NCBI GenBank assembly: GCA_946402335.1
Contig: CAMIWE010000001.1
Coordinates: 1 to 64,000, forward strand
Origin: an uncultured Lachnoclostridium sp.
Lineage (GTDB): Bacteria; Bacillota; Clostridia; Lachnospirales; Lachnospiraceae
Reading direction: 5' to 3'
DNA length: 64,000 nucleotides
In this document: piece after piece, positions 26,451-35,003 of the stretch
Position numbering within the stretch: the first letter of the stretch is position 1
Layout of the letters: every line of letters begins with the position of its first letter
Notes under the pieces: generated by a model
Seen by the model: the letters and a program-made list of their open reading frames with translations, nothing else
Databases searched by the model: none
What the model was told of the DNA's origin: nothing
Translations under genes and position numbers: made by a program

Positions 26451-26927
26451 CTAACAGGTTCGCGTTCCTTCCGGCCTTCCGAGCACTTTGGTGCCGCACA
26501 TAACGCAGAATTTGTACTCCGGCTTAAGCGGGTAGCCGCATTCATGGCAGAATTTCGGCGTCGGGGTTGCCTCGTCCTTCGGGACATTAATCATTCCGGG
26601 TCTCGGAAGCGGCGGTGCGGCATAAACAAGCATCATCGTCGGCCGGTTCACTTCCTCAGGCTCCTCCGGCACGGCGGGACCGGCGTAGACGTCTTCCGTC
26701 ACCGCCTGTTTGGCCTGCTCCATCATGCTGGGAAATCCGAACGGCTGCTCGGCTTTCTGTGCGAAGTATCCGGGGCCTGCATAAACGCACATGAACTGTC
26801 TCGGATCGACAGCCGGCGCCGGCTTCTCCTCTACGGGCTTTTCCTCTATGCTCTGCTCCGTGACGGTATCCTCTTCCGTGATGCTGTCCGGGTATTTCTT
26901 ATCCTTCAAATCTTCAAAATCAGCCAT
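26451..26927 (-). CDS. Small protein with three VYAGP-type motifs and a zinc ribbon; candidate radical-SAM substrate
   Basis: A 158-residue protein of no family I can name. An acidic leader of ~40 residues is followed by three spaced copies of a hydrophobic motif: CVYAGP (47-52), DVYAGP (79-84) and LVYAAP (100-105). Each lies in Pro-rich, low-complexity sequence. A C-terminal zinc ribbon has CHEC (127-130) and CVMC (141-144), and the last residue is Cys. Repeated identical cores behind an acidic leader, next to a SPASM radical-SAM gene, resemble multi-core peptide precursors. The zinc ribbon would be unusual for one. AAGGAG lies eight bases before the ATG, and rsmA ends 16 bases upstream. Confidence 0.8.
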   Translation of the reverse strand: MADFEDLKDKKYPDSITEEDTVTEQSIEEKPVEEKPAPAVDPRQFMCVYAGPGYFAQKAEQPFGFPSMMEQAKQAVTEDVYAGPAVPEEPEEVNRPTMMLVYAAPPLPRPGMINVPKDEATPTPKFCHECGYPLKPEYKFCVMCGTKVLGRPEGTRTC

Positions 26928-26943
26928 ATTGCACTCTCCTTTC

Positions 26944-27813
26944 TTACTGTTTCATGCTTCCGAGTGCGTCCGCCAATGCGGCGAATTCCGGGAGCGTCAA
27001 TGCTTCTCCGCGGATCGTTGCAGACATGTTAAGCCTTGCAAGCGCTTCCGCGACCTGTTCCTTCGTACAGCCTGTTTCGGGCGCGTTTCCGATGCCGTTC
27101 ACTAACGTCTTTCTGCGCTGGTTGAAGGATGCCCGGATCAGGGTGAACATGAACTTTTCGTCTTTCACCTGAACCGGCGGCTTTTCGTGAAGCGTAAGCC
27201 TTATTACCGCCGAGCCGACATTCGGTCTTGGCATGAAGCAGTTGGCGGGCACATTTGCCGCAAGATAAGGCTGTGCATAATACTGTACGGCTAAAGACAG
27301 GGCACCGTAGTCTTTCGAGCCGGGGCCGGTTTCCATGCGTTCCGCCACTTCCTTCTGGACCATGACCGTAATGCTTGCGATCGGGAGCCGGTCCTCAAGC
27401 AGTTTCATCAGAATCGGCGTCGTAATATAATACGGCAGGTTCGCCACGACCTTCACCGGACGGTTGCCGTATTCCGCAAGCAGCCCCGGGATATCGGTCT
27501 TCATGATATCGCCGTTAATGACCTTCAAATTGGTGTAATCCTTACAGGTATCCGCAGTCAGGATCGGGATCAGGTTCCGGTCGATTTCCACTGCGACCAC
27601 ATCGCCCGCGGCCTCGCACAGGTACTGCGTAAGCGTGCCGATGCCGGGCCCGATCTCAAGGACAACGTCGTCTTTGCCGATTTCGGCAGCCGCGATGATC
27701 TTTTCGATCACATGCGCGTCAATCAGAAAGTTCTGTCCGAATTTCTTCTGGAAATTAAAATGATACCGCTGCAAAACCGCTATGGTTTCCTTCGGATCGC
27801 TCAGATATGCCAT
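26944..27813 (-). CDS. rsmA: 16S rRNA (adenine1518/1519-N6) dimethyltransferase
   Basis: The KsgA/RsmA enzyme dimethylates two adenines in helix 45 of 16S rRNA late in 30S assembly. The 289-residue protein has FGQNFLID near residue 25, the SAM-binding VLEIGPGIGTLTQYL near 52, and the catalytic NLPYYITTPI near 125. The C-terminus has FNQRRKTLVNGI. Length is normal. A ribosome site (GGAGG) precedes the ATG. Housekeeping placement upstream of the VYAGP/radical-SAM pair, with only 16 bases between, means the pair probably rides on a constitutive transcript. Confidence 0.97.
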   Translation of the reverse strand: MAYLSDPKETIAVLQRYHFNFQKKFGQNFLIDAHVIEKIIAAAEIGKDDVVLEIGPGIGTLTQYLCEAAGDVVAVEIDRNLIPILTADTCKDYTNLKVINGDIMKTDIPGLLAEYGNRPVKVVANLPYYITTPILMKLLEDRLPIASITVMVQKEVAERMETGPGSKDYGALSLAVQYYAQPYLAANVPANCFMPRPNVGSAVIRLTLHEKPPVQVKDEKFMFTLIRASFNQRRKTLVNGIGNAPETGCTKEQVAEALARLNMSATIRGEALTLPEFAALADALGSMKQ

Positions 27814-27829
27814 GAATTCCTCCGTTATG

Positions 27830-29116
27830 TTATAAGGGCTCGCCGGTTCCGCCCGGTTCTGCGTTCTTCTGCTGCTTTAACAGGATGCCGGCAACCGTCA
27901 GCACAAAAAGCGTGACGAAAACGGCCCCGAGCACAATTCCGTATGCATAGCCGGCACCGGGGATACCCTTTGCCTTAACCATGCGGTCCGTAACAAACAG
28001 GCTGACAAGAAGCCCCGTTAAATACCCGGCGATGATAAACCACTGCCGGCGCATGATCGTAAGCACGATGGCAAGGTACGAGGCCAGGGCGGCAACCGCT
28101 CCGAAGCAGAGGAACACCGCCATGGTTTTCGGATATTCCGAAAGATCCGCGTGGTAAATAACCCCGAGAACCGGACAGCCGAGGAAATATCCGCCGACGA
28201 TTACGGCTGCATTTACCGCAAGAATGATCAGTCCCTGGCGGACCGCCGTTTTCACAAACCGGGCCGTATTGCCTTCATTCCACCAGATTCCCATCTGCTT
28301 GATCATCGGCTTCGCAATCGGCTGGCAAAGCGCGTTGACAAGAAATACCGGAAGGAACAGAACGCCGAACAGCGTCTGCGCCTCCTCCCCGAGAATCCGG
28401 TCAATCGAATACTTCGGGGCATTTACGAGATAACTGTATAAGATCAGTCCCAAAAAGAGGGGAAAACAAACCACTAAAATCCGAACGATATTTTTCGAGG
28501 CAAATCCCCTTCGGATATCGTCAAACGTCTTAAGCGCCACGCTGTTGCACACAAGATACGAAAGCATTGCCGTAACAAACATCCCGGCAGACGCGAAAAC
28601 CAGGTCGGTCGTAATTATATATACGACGCAAAATACGATTGTTGCGAGCGAAACGCGTATTGTAATGGATATTGCGGCAACGTCCAGCCGTCCGCGCTTC
28701 TGGATCTCGCCGTGGTAAACGTCTTCCATGCATTCCACCACGCGGTACAGCGTCAGGAACAAAAGGATCAGCATTCTCTCCCAATTGAGTCCGCGGGCCA
28801 AGCCGTAGCCCATGCAGGCGGCAACCATCAAAACCGTTGTCAGAATTCTGGTCGTATAGTAATCCGAAAAGGAGAATTCCTCCTTGGCATCCGAAACCTG
28901 AAAATCCCGGACGTCATATCCGCCGAGGGAGATCAACATCTGCGGAACCGTAAACAGAATCATAAACACGCCGCCGGCAAAATCCCCGCCGGTACGCTTT
29001 ATGACAAGCAAAAGGAGCGCCGACTGGCAGCTGACCAGCAACCCGGCGAACAGATTCCAGAAATAGATTCTGCGGGTGAGATTGTCTCCTTTTCCGAATA
29101 AAAGCCCGTGCAGCAT
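27830..29116 (-). CDS. Polytopic membrane protein, flippase-like
   Basis: A 428-residue membrane protein with about 11-12 hydrophobic helices and a basic/polar C-terminus. Layout and segments such as FTVPQMLISLGGYDVRDFQVS and the Arg-rich loops resemble polysaccharide flippases of the MOP (Wzx/MATE) superfamily. FLPVFLVNALCQPIAKPMIK in the middle is typical of those proteins. There are no glycan synthesis genes nearby, so the substrate is unknown. It begins three bases after the DUF3810 gene and ends 16 bases before rsmA. The ribosome site is weak (AAGGGA), which suggests coupling to the upstream gene. Confidence 0.72.
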   Translation of the reverse strand: MLHGLLFGKGDNLTRRIYFWNLFAGLLVSCQSALLLLVIKRTGGDFAGGVFMILFTVPQMLISLGGYDVRDFQVSDAKEEFSFSDYYTTRILTTVLMVAACMGYGLARGLNWERMLILLFLTLYRVVECMEDVYHGEIQKRGRLDVAAISITIRVSLATIVFCVVYIITTDLVFASAGMFVTAMLSYLVCNSVALKTFDDIRRGFASKNIVRILVVCFPLFLGLILYSYLVNAPKYSIDRILGEEAQTLFGVLFLPVFLVNALCQPIAKPMIKQMGIWWNEGNTARFVKTAVRQGLIILAVNAAVIVGGYFLGCPVLGVIYHADLSEYPKTMAVFLCFGAVAALASYLAIVLTIMRRQWFIIAGYLTGLLVSLFVTDRMVKAKGIPGAGYAYGIVLGAVFVTLFVLTVAGILLKQQKNAEPGGTGEPL

Positions 29117-29119
29117 AGG

Positions 29120-30313
29120 TTATTGTCCCTTTGCCCTTTCTCCTAAAAAGTACTCTATGATCAGCCTGTCGCCGTCGTCATAATAATTCTCCGATGCAAC
29201 GGATTCCTGCACTTCCCATCCCGAATCCGCTACCTCCGCGGCCGTTTCGGAATATTCCTGAAGCGGGTGGCTGTCCTCTTCGTATGCTTCCTGCGCGACT
29301 CTTGCCGCATCCTGCCGGTCAAGCAGGATCTGGTCAAGATCAAGGGCTGCGTCCGGGTCACTCGCCAGCTCCTCACGCATCCGCTTCATTCCTTCCTGCA
29401 TACCGTATTCCTCGATCATGGCGTTCATATAATCGGCGAGGATCGTGTAATAATAATCCGCGCAGCCGGAATAGGCCATCAGCGGGTCATCGGACAGAAG
29501 ACAAGCAAGGATTCCGATGTATTCGCCTTCATTTTCCTTATAAAAGCCCTTATAATGCGCGGTTTCATGGGCAATCAGCTCATACCAGAACAAATTGTCC
29601 ACATACTTGTTATATGTAATTTCCATCGTGTACGGGTAGGTATAGCCGCCGATTCCCATCCAGTCGAGAACGTCCGAGCAGAGTGCCGCTTTCGGGCGGC
29701 CGTAAAAGCCCTTAAGCCTCGGATACCGCTCGGAAAGGTTCTGCATGGACCGGATCACCGCTTCATAGGCGGTATCCTTATCGGGATAGATGATTCGTCC
29801 GTCCGCATCCCGGGGCACGGCTTTCATCGCTTCCATGCACTTTAAGCCGACCTGAATCCGGACATAACGGTACTCCTCCGTGGTAAAGCCTCTCCGTTCC
29901 GTCTTCTCACCGGCCACATGTCCGTTGTACGGAATCCACCAATGGAACAGGTACGCCCACAGAAACAGAACCGCCACTACAAGCACCGATTTCATGTAGA
30001 TCCGGTAAAATGCACTCTTTTTCGGGGAAAGCTTTCGGCATTTGCGCACCAGGGCGCGGATTCCGAACACAAGTGAAAGAACAGCCGTTGCAAGAACAAG
30101 CACGGCTCCGAGATACATGATGATCTCGCCGGCGGCGAAGGGAAATACGTTAAAGATCCTTCCCACCACCTGCTGAATTGCCGGGAATATATGATTCACG
30201 TACCAGTCATCGAAGCTCTTTACGAAGCTTAGGGCAAAGAAAATCGCCCAGACTGCTGCCACGATCAGGAGAATCTTCCCGTACAAACCGATTTTTTTCT
30301 TCTCTTCGTTCAT
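29120..30313 (-). CDS. DUF3810 membrane protein with HExxH-type zinc-protease motif
   Basis: About 397 residues. There are three membrane helices (about 10-30, 62-84 and 108-126), then a large outer domain. The domain carries HETAH at residues 249-253 and an acidic NEGEY (261-265), the pattern of a metallopeptidase with a third Glu ligand. FYGRPKAALCSDVLDWMGIGGYTYPYTMEI before the motif is typical of DUF3810. The C-terminal ~100 residues are acidic and Gln/Asp-rich. The ATG at 30313 has GGGGG five bases upstream; a second ATG directly before it is less well spaced. It follows tatD-like by 19 bases. Confidence 0.83.
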   Translation of the reverse strand: MNEEKKKIGLYGKILLIVAAVWAIFFALSFVKSFDDWYVNHIFPAIQQVVGRIFNVFPFAAGEIIMYLGAVLVLATAVLSLVFGIRALVRKCRKLSPKKSAFYRIYMKSVLVVAVLFLWAYLFHWWIPYNGHVAGEKTERRGFTTEEYRYVRIQVGLKCMEAMKAVPRDADGRIIYPDKDTAYEAVIRSMQNLSERYPRLKGFYGRPKAALCSDVLDWMGIGGYTYPYTMEITYNKYVDNLFWYELIAHETAHYKGFYKENEGEYIGILACLLSDDPLMAYSGCADYYYTILADYMNAMIEEYGMQEGMKRMREELASDPDAALDLDQILLDRQDAARVAQEAYEEDSHPLQEYSETAAEVADSGWEVQESVASENYYDDGDRLIIEYFLGERAKGQ

Positions 30314-30332
30314 CATTTCCCCCGTATTCCGG

Positions 30333-31205
30333 TCAGACGGAATGTTCCGTACTGCCGCCTTCCGTAACCGGACAGATTTTGCTTCCGCCCGCTGCAACCA
30401 GCCGCTCTGCATTGGCCGTCGTCACGCGGATGACTTCCTCCTCCGGAATGCCTTTGATCTGCGCGATCTTCGAAACCACCAGCGGAAGGAACGACGAATC
30501 GTTCCGTACCCCGCGGTGGGGTACCGGCGCCAGATACGGCGAATCGGTCTCAAGAACCAGTGCCGTAAGCGGGATGCGTTCCACAACGTCCGGCAGCTTT
30601 TTCGCGTTTTTAAACGTCAGTACGCCGCCGATTCCGAGAACATATCCCATGGAAACATATTCCTCCGCCATCTCGGGGGAATAGGCGTAGCAATGGATGA
30701 TCCCGCCACGGAAGCTTCCTTCCGCCTTCGCTTTTTTTGTATGCTCCTTCATCAGAGCCATCGTATCGGCTGCGGCGTCTCTTGAATGAATAAATACCGG
30801 AAGGCAGCGCTCTCTCGCCAGCTCAAGCTGCATCGTAAAGCAGCGTTTCTGCTCTTCTTTGATGCGTGCGGCTTCCTCTTCGTCCGGTTCACTAAGATAT
30901 GCGTAATCGAGCCCTATCTCCCCGATCGCGATGATCCGCTCTCTTTTCGACAGTTCCCGCAGTTCGTTAAGACAGGCTTCGTCAAATGTGTGCGCCCCGT
31001 CGGGATGCACGCCGACCGCTCCGTATAAAAAAGGATATGCCGCAACCAGCGAAACCGTATTGCGGCAACCGTTCATCTCCGCACCGACATTGATAATATG
31101 TCCGATCCCGTGGGACGCCATGGACGTAAGCAGGGCGTCCCGGTCCTCATCAAACCGCGGATCGTCATAATGGGCATGCGTATCGAAAATCATTGTATTA
31201 ACCAT
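30333..31205 (-). CDS. TatD-family metal-dependent hydrolase
   Basis: A 290-residue amidohydrolase-fold protein. Metal ligands are seen in FDTHAHYDD (residues 7-15), EIGLDY (near 96), HSRDA (near 142), HCYAYS (near 170) and ETDSPYL (near 220). TatD enzymes are 3'-5' DNA/RNA exonucleases or D-aminoacyl-tRNA deacylase-like proteins; the exact substrate is not settled for this branch. An ~12-residue insert with many Glu (SEPDEEEAARIKEEQK) follows EIGLDY. Its ATG overlaps the stop of the small upstream gene by eight bases, with no strong ribosome site, so translation is probably coupled. Confidence 0.92.
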   Translation of the reverse strand: MVNTMIFDTHAHYDDPRFDEDRDALLTSMASHGIGHIINVGAEMNGCRNTVSLVAAYPFLYGAVGVHPDGAHTFDEACLNELRELSKRERIIAIGEIGLDYAYLSEPDEEEAARIKEEQKRCFTMQLELARERCLPVFIHSRDAAADTMALMKEHTKKAKAEGSFRGGIIHCYAYSPEMAEEYVSMGYVLGIGGVLTFKNAKKLPDVVERIPLTALVLETDSPYLAPVPHRGVRNDSSFLPLVVSKIAQIKGIPEEEVIRVTTANAERLVAAGGSKICPVTEGGSTEHSV

Positions 31206-31491
31206 GTAATCCGTTAGACTGGCGGATCATATCCTCTACGACAATATCATAGATTTCGCCGATGGAATTGCAGTATTCGAGCAGTTTCCAGGGCTCATTG
31301 GTATGAAAATGGATCTTGATCATATCCTCATCGCCGACGGCAATCAGGGAATTGCCCTCGAAATGCGTCGTAATGTATTCCGCAATCTCATCCTCGTCAA
31401 GGTCTTCGTCTCTGCGGTCAATCAAAAGCTGCGTGTCATAGCGGTATGCGAACGGATCGTCCTCCGCGTCAATGCTGTGAATGGGTTCCAT
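31198..31491 (-). CDS. Small protein resembling the DAK2/YloV middle domain
   Basis: A 97-residue protein corresponding to the phosphate-binding-like domain found inside DhaK2/YloV (FakA) proteins. The evidence is YDTQLLIDRRDEDLDEDEI, then HFEGNSLIAVGDEDMIKIHFHTNEPWKLLEYC and IYDIVVEDM. Stand-alone versions are often annotated in Clostridia as kinase to dihydroxyacetone kinase. The catalytic DhaL part is absent, so it is not a kinase itself. GGAGG lies eight bases before the ATG. It is the first gene of the long operon and overlaps tatD-like, which hints at a regulatory or tRNA/DNA-quality role that is unproven. Confidence 0.78.
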   Translation of the reverse strand: MEPIHSIDAEDDPFAYRYDTQLLIDRRDEDLDEDEIAEYITTHFEGNSLIAVGDEDMIKIHFHTNEPWKLLEYCNSIGEIYDIVVEDMIRQSNGLHG

Positions 31492-31560
31492 TCCTGTGTC
31501 CTCCGTTGTTATATTTTAAAGAATAAATCATACGTTTCGTATTCGTAACCATCACGCTCT

Positions 31561-31589
31561 ATTATAGCTTAAAAAAGCCGAAAAAACAA
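31561..31589 (-). promoter_or_regulatory. Promoter of the ten-gene minus-strand operon
   Basis: On the minus strand TTGTTT (31589-31584) and a perfect TATAAT (31566-31561) have a 17-base spacer. The -35 box lies inside the T run of the terminator of the upstream Na/phosphate transporter gene. Confidence 0.6.
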
Positions 31590-31623
31590 GAATGCAGCGC
31601 ATATCCGGAAGGATACGCGCCGC
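31581..31623 (-). terminator. Terminator of the Na/phosphate cotransporter gene
   Basis: On the minus strand the arms at 31623-31611 and 31606-31594 pair over 13 bases with G-U wobble around a four-base loop. Six T residues follow a few bases later. Confidence 0.8.
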
Positions 31624-31661
31624 ATCCGCAGTTTTCTGTCTTATGACCTGCCCGGAAAATC

Positions 31662-33431
31662 CTACTCTAAACTGTATTTCCGGTCAAACGCGTCATAAAT
31701 CTGATTGAATTCCAGGTTGCCGAATTTGACGCCGCTTAAGTATTCGTGGGTGTCAAATGCGCCCCGGTCCACTTCGATTACCGCCACCGCGATGTTGCTG
31801 CAGTGGTCGGAAATTCGCTTGTAATTATTTAAAATATCCGAAAGGATGAAGCCCATCTCAATCGAGCATCCGCCCTTTTGCAGTCTGGCAATATGATTTG
31901 TCTTGATCGTATTGGTCAGCTTATCGATGACCTGCTCCAAAGGCTCTACCCGAAACGCCAGCTCCGGATTCGCGTTCACGTAGCATTCGTGTGTCATCGT
32001 TAAGATCTCGCGGATCGCTCCGGTCAGAACGCCGAGTTCCTCCTTCGCGGCGGGCGTGAAGGAAAGGCCTTTGCGGTTGATTTCGGATGCCGCATAGAAA
32101 AGGTTCACGGCATGGTCTCCGAGACGCTCGAAATCCCCGAGCGCATGAAGAATCTTCGAAATCACACGGCTGTCCTGCGCGGAAACCGACATCGTGGACA
32201 GTTTTACGAGATACGTGCCGAGGCGGTCCTCGTAACGGTCCAATTTGTCCTCGATTTCCTTAATCTTCGAAACCGCTTCCTCGTCGAAATTATCGAACAG
32301 ATCCATCGCGGCGAGCAGGTTCTCCCGCGCCAGTCTCGCCATATGTCCGGATACGTTGTTGCATTCGGTTACGGCGATGGACGGGGAGCGAAGAAGTCTT
32401 TCGTCAAGCCATTTGAGGTCGTCCTCGGTCTCTTCCTTCTTCTCGGTGTCCCGCACCAGGAATTCCGTAAGCCTTACAAGCGGCTTTGTAAACGGAATCA
32501 GAAGAACCGTTGTCAGAACGTTGAACGCCGTATGTACCGCGGCGATTCCGACACCGTTGATCGGTCTGGCCGCAAGTTCGGAGAAGAACAGCTTGGTAAG
32601 AACCACGAAAACGGCAAGCCAGAACACCGCGCCGATAATCTTGATCATGACGTGTACAACCGCCACGCGCTTTGCCTTTGTCTCCGTTCCGATACAGGAG
32701 ATTAAGGACGTTGCGCAGGTACCGATATTCAGTCCCATGATGATCGGGATCGCCATCTCAAACGTGATACCCGTACCGGCTACGGCAAAGGACATCAGGA
32801 TTGCGATCGTTGCCGCCGAGCTCTGGATCACAGCCGTCAGCAGAAGGCCGATCAGCAGACCGAACACGGGATTTTTGAACTGTACCAGAATATCCTTAAA
32901 CCACGCCGTATCCGCAAGGGGACTTACGGCATTCTTCATCATCGTCATGCCCTGCATCAATACGGCAAACCCTACGAAAACCGTTCCGATGCTGATGCGG
33001 CGGTCCTTTTTGCTGAACATGATCATCCCGATACCGAGAAATGCGAGAATCGGGGAGAATACTTCCGGCTTCAGAATCGCCAGATACCAGCGGTCCGAAC
33101 TGATTCCGGAAAGCGTCAGCAGCCAGCCCGTGAACGTCGTTCCGATGTTTGCACCGAATATAACGCTGATGGTCTGCTCGAACAGCATGATGCCCGAGTT
33201 TACAAGGCCGACCAGCATAACGGTCGTAGCCGAACTGGACTGCATCGCAATCGTAATCCCGGCGCCGAGTGCCATGGAAAGGAGCGGCCTTGAGGTAACT
33301 TTTCGAAGCATGTTTTCGAGTTTACCGCCGGCCATCTTTTCAAGGCTTCCCGACATAACGCGCATACCGAACAGGAAGAACACGAGTCCCCCGATCAGTG
33401 TAACGGATATTTCCAAAACATTGCTATTAAT
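31662..33431 (-). CDS. Na/Pi cotransporter family protein with PhoU-like C-terminal domain
   Basis: About 590 residues. The N-terminal membrane part (about 1-360) has duplicated NptA motifs: GAGITIAMQSSSATTVMLVGL and LTAVIQSSAATIAILMS. A cytoplasmic PhoU-like domain (about 375-580) has helical repeats (LHALGDFERLGDHAVN, KRISDHCSNIAVAVIE). It takes up phosphate with sodium. The only in-frame codon with good spacing to a ribosome site (AGAGAGG, 6 bases) is the ATT at 33431. The next candidate is a TTG at 33416, whose upstream spacing is poor. The protein body is clear; the start is not. It lies downstream of a PhoR/PhoB-like pair. Confidence 0.9.
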   Translation of the reverse strand: MNSNVLEISVTLIGGLVFFLFGMRVMSGSLEKMAGGKLENMLRKVTSRPLLSMALGAGITIAMQSSSATTVMLVGLVNSGIMLFEQTISVIFGANIGTTFTGWLLTLSGISSDRWYLAILKPEVFSPILAFLGIGMIMFSKKDRRISIGTVFVGFAVLMQGMTMMKNAVSPLADTAWFKDILVQFKNPVFGLLIGLLLTAVIQSSAATIAILMSFAVAGTGITFEMAIPIIMGLNIGTCATSLISCIGTETKAKRVAVVHVMIKIIGAVFWLAVFVVLTKLFFSELAARPINGVGIAAVHTAFNVLTTVLLIPFTKPLVRLTEFLVRDTEKKEETEDDLKWLDERLLRSPSIAVTECNNVSGHMARLARENLLAAMDLFDNFDEEAVSKIKEIEDKLDRYEDRLGTYLVKLSTMSVSAQDSRVISKILHALGDFERLGDHAVNLFYAASEINRKGLSFTPAAKEELGVLTGAIREILTMTHECYVNANPELAFRVEPLEQVIDKLTNTIKTNHIARLQKGGCSIEMGFILSDILNNYKRISDHCSNIAVAVIEVDRGAFDTHEYLSGVKFGNLEFNQIYDAFDRKYSLE

Positions 33432-33509
33432 AGCGCACCTCTCTTCCGAGCCCGCATTCCGCCGTAAAAAGGCGGCTTCAAAGGTTGGGCTCCTGCACAT
33501 TGCGTCTGT

Positions 33510-33529
33510 GCGGAACAGACTTGTTCCGC
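33510..33529 (-). other. Hairpin in the Na/Pi cotransporter leader
   Basis: A perfect 8-bp stem (GCGGAACA/TGTTCCGC, loop of four) sits about 80 bases before the start. With a second small hairpin (CCGCC/GGCGG) closer to the start it makes a structured ~110-base leader after a TATACT box near 33556. Confidence 0.4.
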
Positions 33530-33599
33530 AATCCCTCTTTTGCTAAAGTATAGCAAACCGGAAGTAAAAAGCGCCTTCCGTTTTCCGTAAAACTTATGT

Positions 33600-33631
33600 A
33601 AAAAAGCCTTCTTTGCAGCAGCAAAGAAGGC
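33600..33631 (-). terminator. Terminator of the two-component operon
   Basis: On the minus strand an 11-bp perfect stem (GCCTTCTTTGC/GCAAAGAAGGC, loop of four) is followed by six T residues. It lies just beyond the histidine-kinase stop codon. Confidence 0.9.
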
Positions 33632-33637
33632 CGTTTC

Positions 33638-35002
33638 TTACTGTTTTTCGGGGAAGCTGACCGTGACCGTCGTTCCCTTCCCGACTTCACTTTTCACATC
33701 CACGCTTGCACCGTGGTAGGACGCGCCGTGTTTTACAATGGACAGACCGAGACCGGTACCACCCACTTCCTTCGAGTGGCTCTTGTCCACCCGGTAAAAC
33801 CGCTCGAAGATTCGCGGAAGGTCCGCTTTCGGGATACCGATGCCGGTGTCCCTGACGCTTAAGATAACCCGGCCGTCTTCCTGCGCGGTCCGGACGGTTA
33901 CCGACCCGCCCTCGACGTTATATTTGATGGCGTTATCGATCAGATTGTAAACGATTTCGCTGATAATCTGTTCGACGCCGTGAATCTGTTCCTGCCCGCC
34001 TTCCACCGTGATTGTAACATTCCGTTTCGACGCGGGGGCGGAAAGCATTTCGGCGGTTGCCCTGCAAAGCTCCGTCAGGTCGATATCCTCGTAGACTGCC
34101 TCGATCTCACGGTCTTCGATGCGGGAAAGCCTTAAGATGTCGCCGACCAGGATAACAAGCCGGTTTGCTTCGTCGTAAATCTTTCCGGCAAATCTCCTTA
34201 CGTCCTCTTCCTGCGCGATACCGTCGCGGATAATCTCCGCATACCCGGAGATGGAAGTTAACGGCGTCTTCAGTTCATGAGAAACATTGGCCGTAAAATC
34301 CCTGCGCATCCGGTCCTGCTTCTCGTGTTCCTCCTCAATTTCGGTCATCTTGCCGTACAGTTCCCTGTTCTGCGCATTGATCTTCTGTACGAGAGGCGCG
34401 AGTTCGGGATAGGTATCCCGCTCCAAAGGACACGAAACGTCCAGCTGGTTGATCGGCTTTAAGAGATCGTCGCTGGCGCGGTTTGCGATGACAAAGGAAA
34501 GGATAAATACGACGGTCAGCAGCCCGACTGCCGGTACGAGCATGCTGACGATCATGCGCTCGATCGTTGCAGCAGCGGAGGAAAGCCGAAGGACGCTTCC
34601 GTCCTGCAGGCGTTTTGCATAATAATAGGTGGATTCGTTCTGATGCTCGGAGAAGCGGGTTGCCTCGCCTTCTCCGGTTTCGACCGCCTCACGGAATTCC
34701 TCGCGGTCCTTGTGGTTCACGGACGTATCTCCGTCCTGCAGGCTGTCATACAATACATCCCCGTCCGCGGAAAGCAGCGTCACGCGGAAATGTCCGGACT
34801 GCTTTGCGTCAAAGGACTGCCCGGGAAGAACGTCCTTTCCGTTCTCCTCGATCAGGTCGGCAAGATAATTCGCCGCGGTACGGAATTCCTGCTGCTTCTC
34901 CTTAAACGAAACGCGGTAAAGGACAATGGAAGTGACTACCATGCCCACGAGGAACACGGCCAGCGTCATTAAGAAAAATGTCAGGAACAGTCTTCTCTTC
35001 AT
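33638..35002 (-). CDS. PhoR-like sensor histidine kinase
   Basis: About 454 residues. Two membrane helices (about 6-29 and 153-176) bracket an outer sensing domain of ~120 residues. The transmitter follows, with the phospho-acceptor VSHELKTPLTSISGYAE, N box NLIDNAIKYN, G1 DTGIGIP, F box FERFYRVD and G2 GGTGLGLSIVKH. There is a short HAMP-like linker and no clear PAS core between membrane and transmitter. The start at 35002 has GAGGAG four bases upstream, overlapping the stop of the response regulator. With a Na/Pi transporter immediately downstream, a phosphate-starvation role is likely but inferred. Confidence 0.93.
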   Translation of the reverse strand: MKRRLFLTFFLMTLAVFLVGMVVTSIVLYRVSFKEKQQEFRTAANYLADLIEENGKDVLPGQSFDAKQSGHFRVTLLSADGDVLYDSLQDGDTSVNHKDREEFREAVETGEGEATRFSEHQNESTYYYAKRLQDGSVLRLSSAAATIERMIVSMLVPAVGLLTVVFILSFVIANRASDDLLKPINQLDVSCPLERDTYPELAPLVQKINAQNRELYGKMTEIEEEHEKQDRMRRDFTANVSHELKTPLTSISGYAEIIRDGIAQEEDVRRFAGKIYDEANRLVILVGDILRLSRIEDREIEAVYEDIDLTELCRATAEMLSAPASKRNVTITVEGGQEQIHGVEQIISEIVYNLIDNAIKYNVEGGSVTVRTAQEDGRVILSVRDTGIGIPKADLPRIFERFYRVDKSHSKEVGGTGLGLSIVKHGASYHGASVDVKSEVGKGTTVTVSFPEKQ

Positions 35003-35003
35003 A

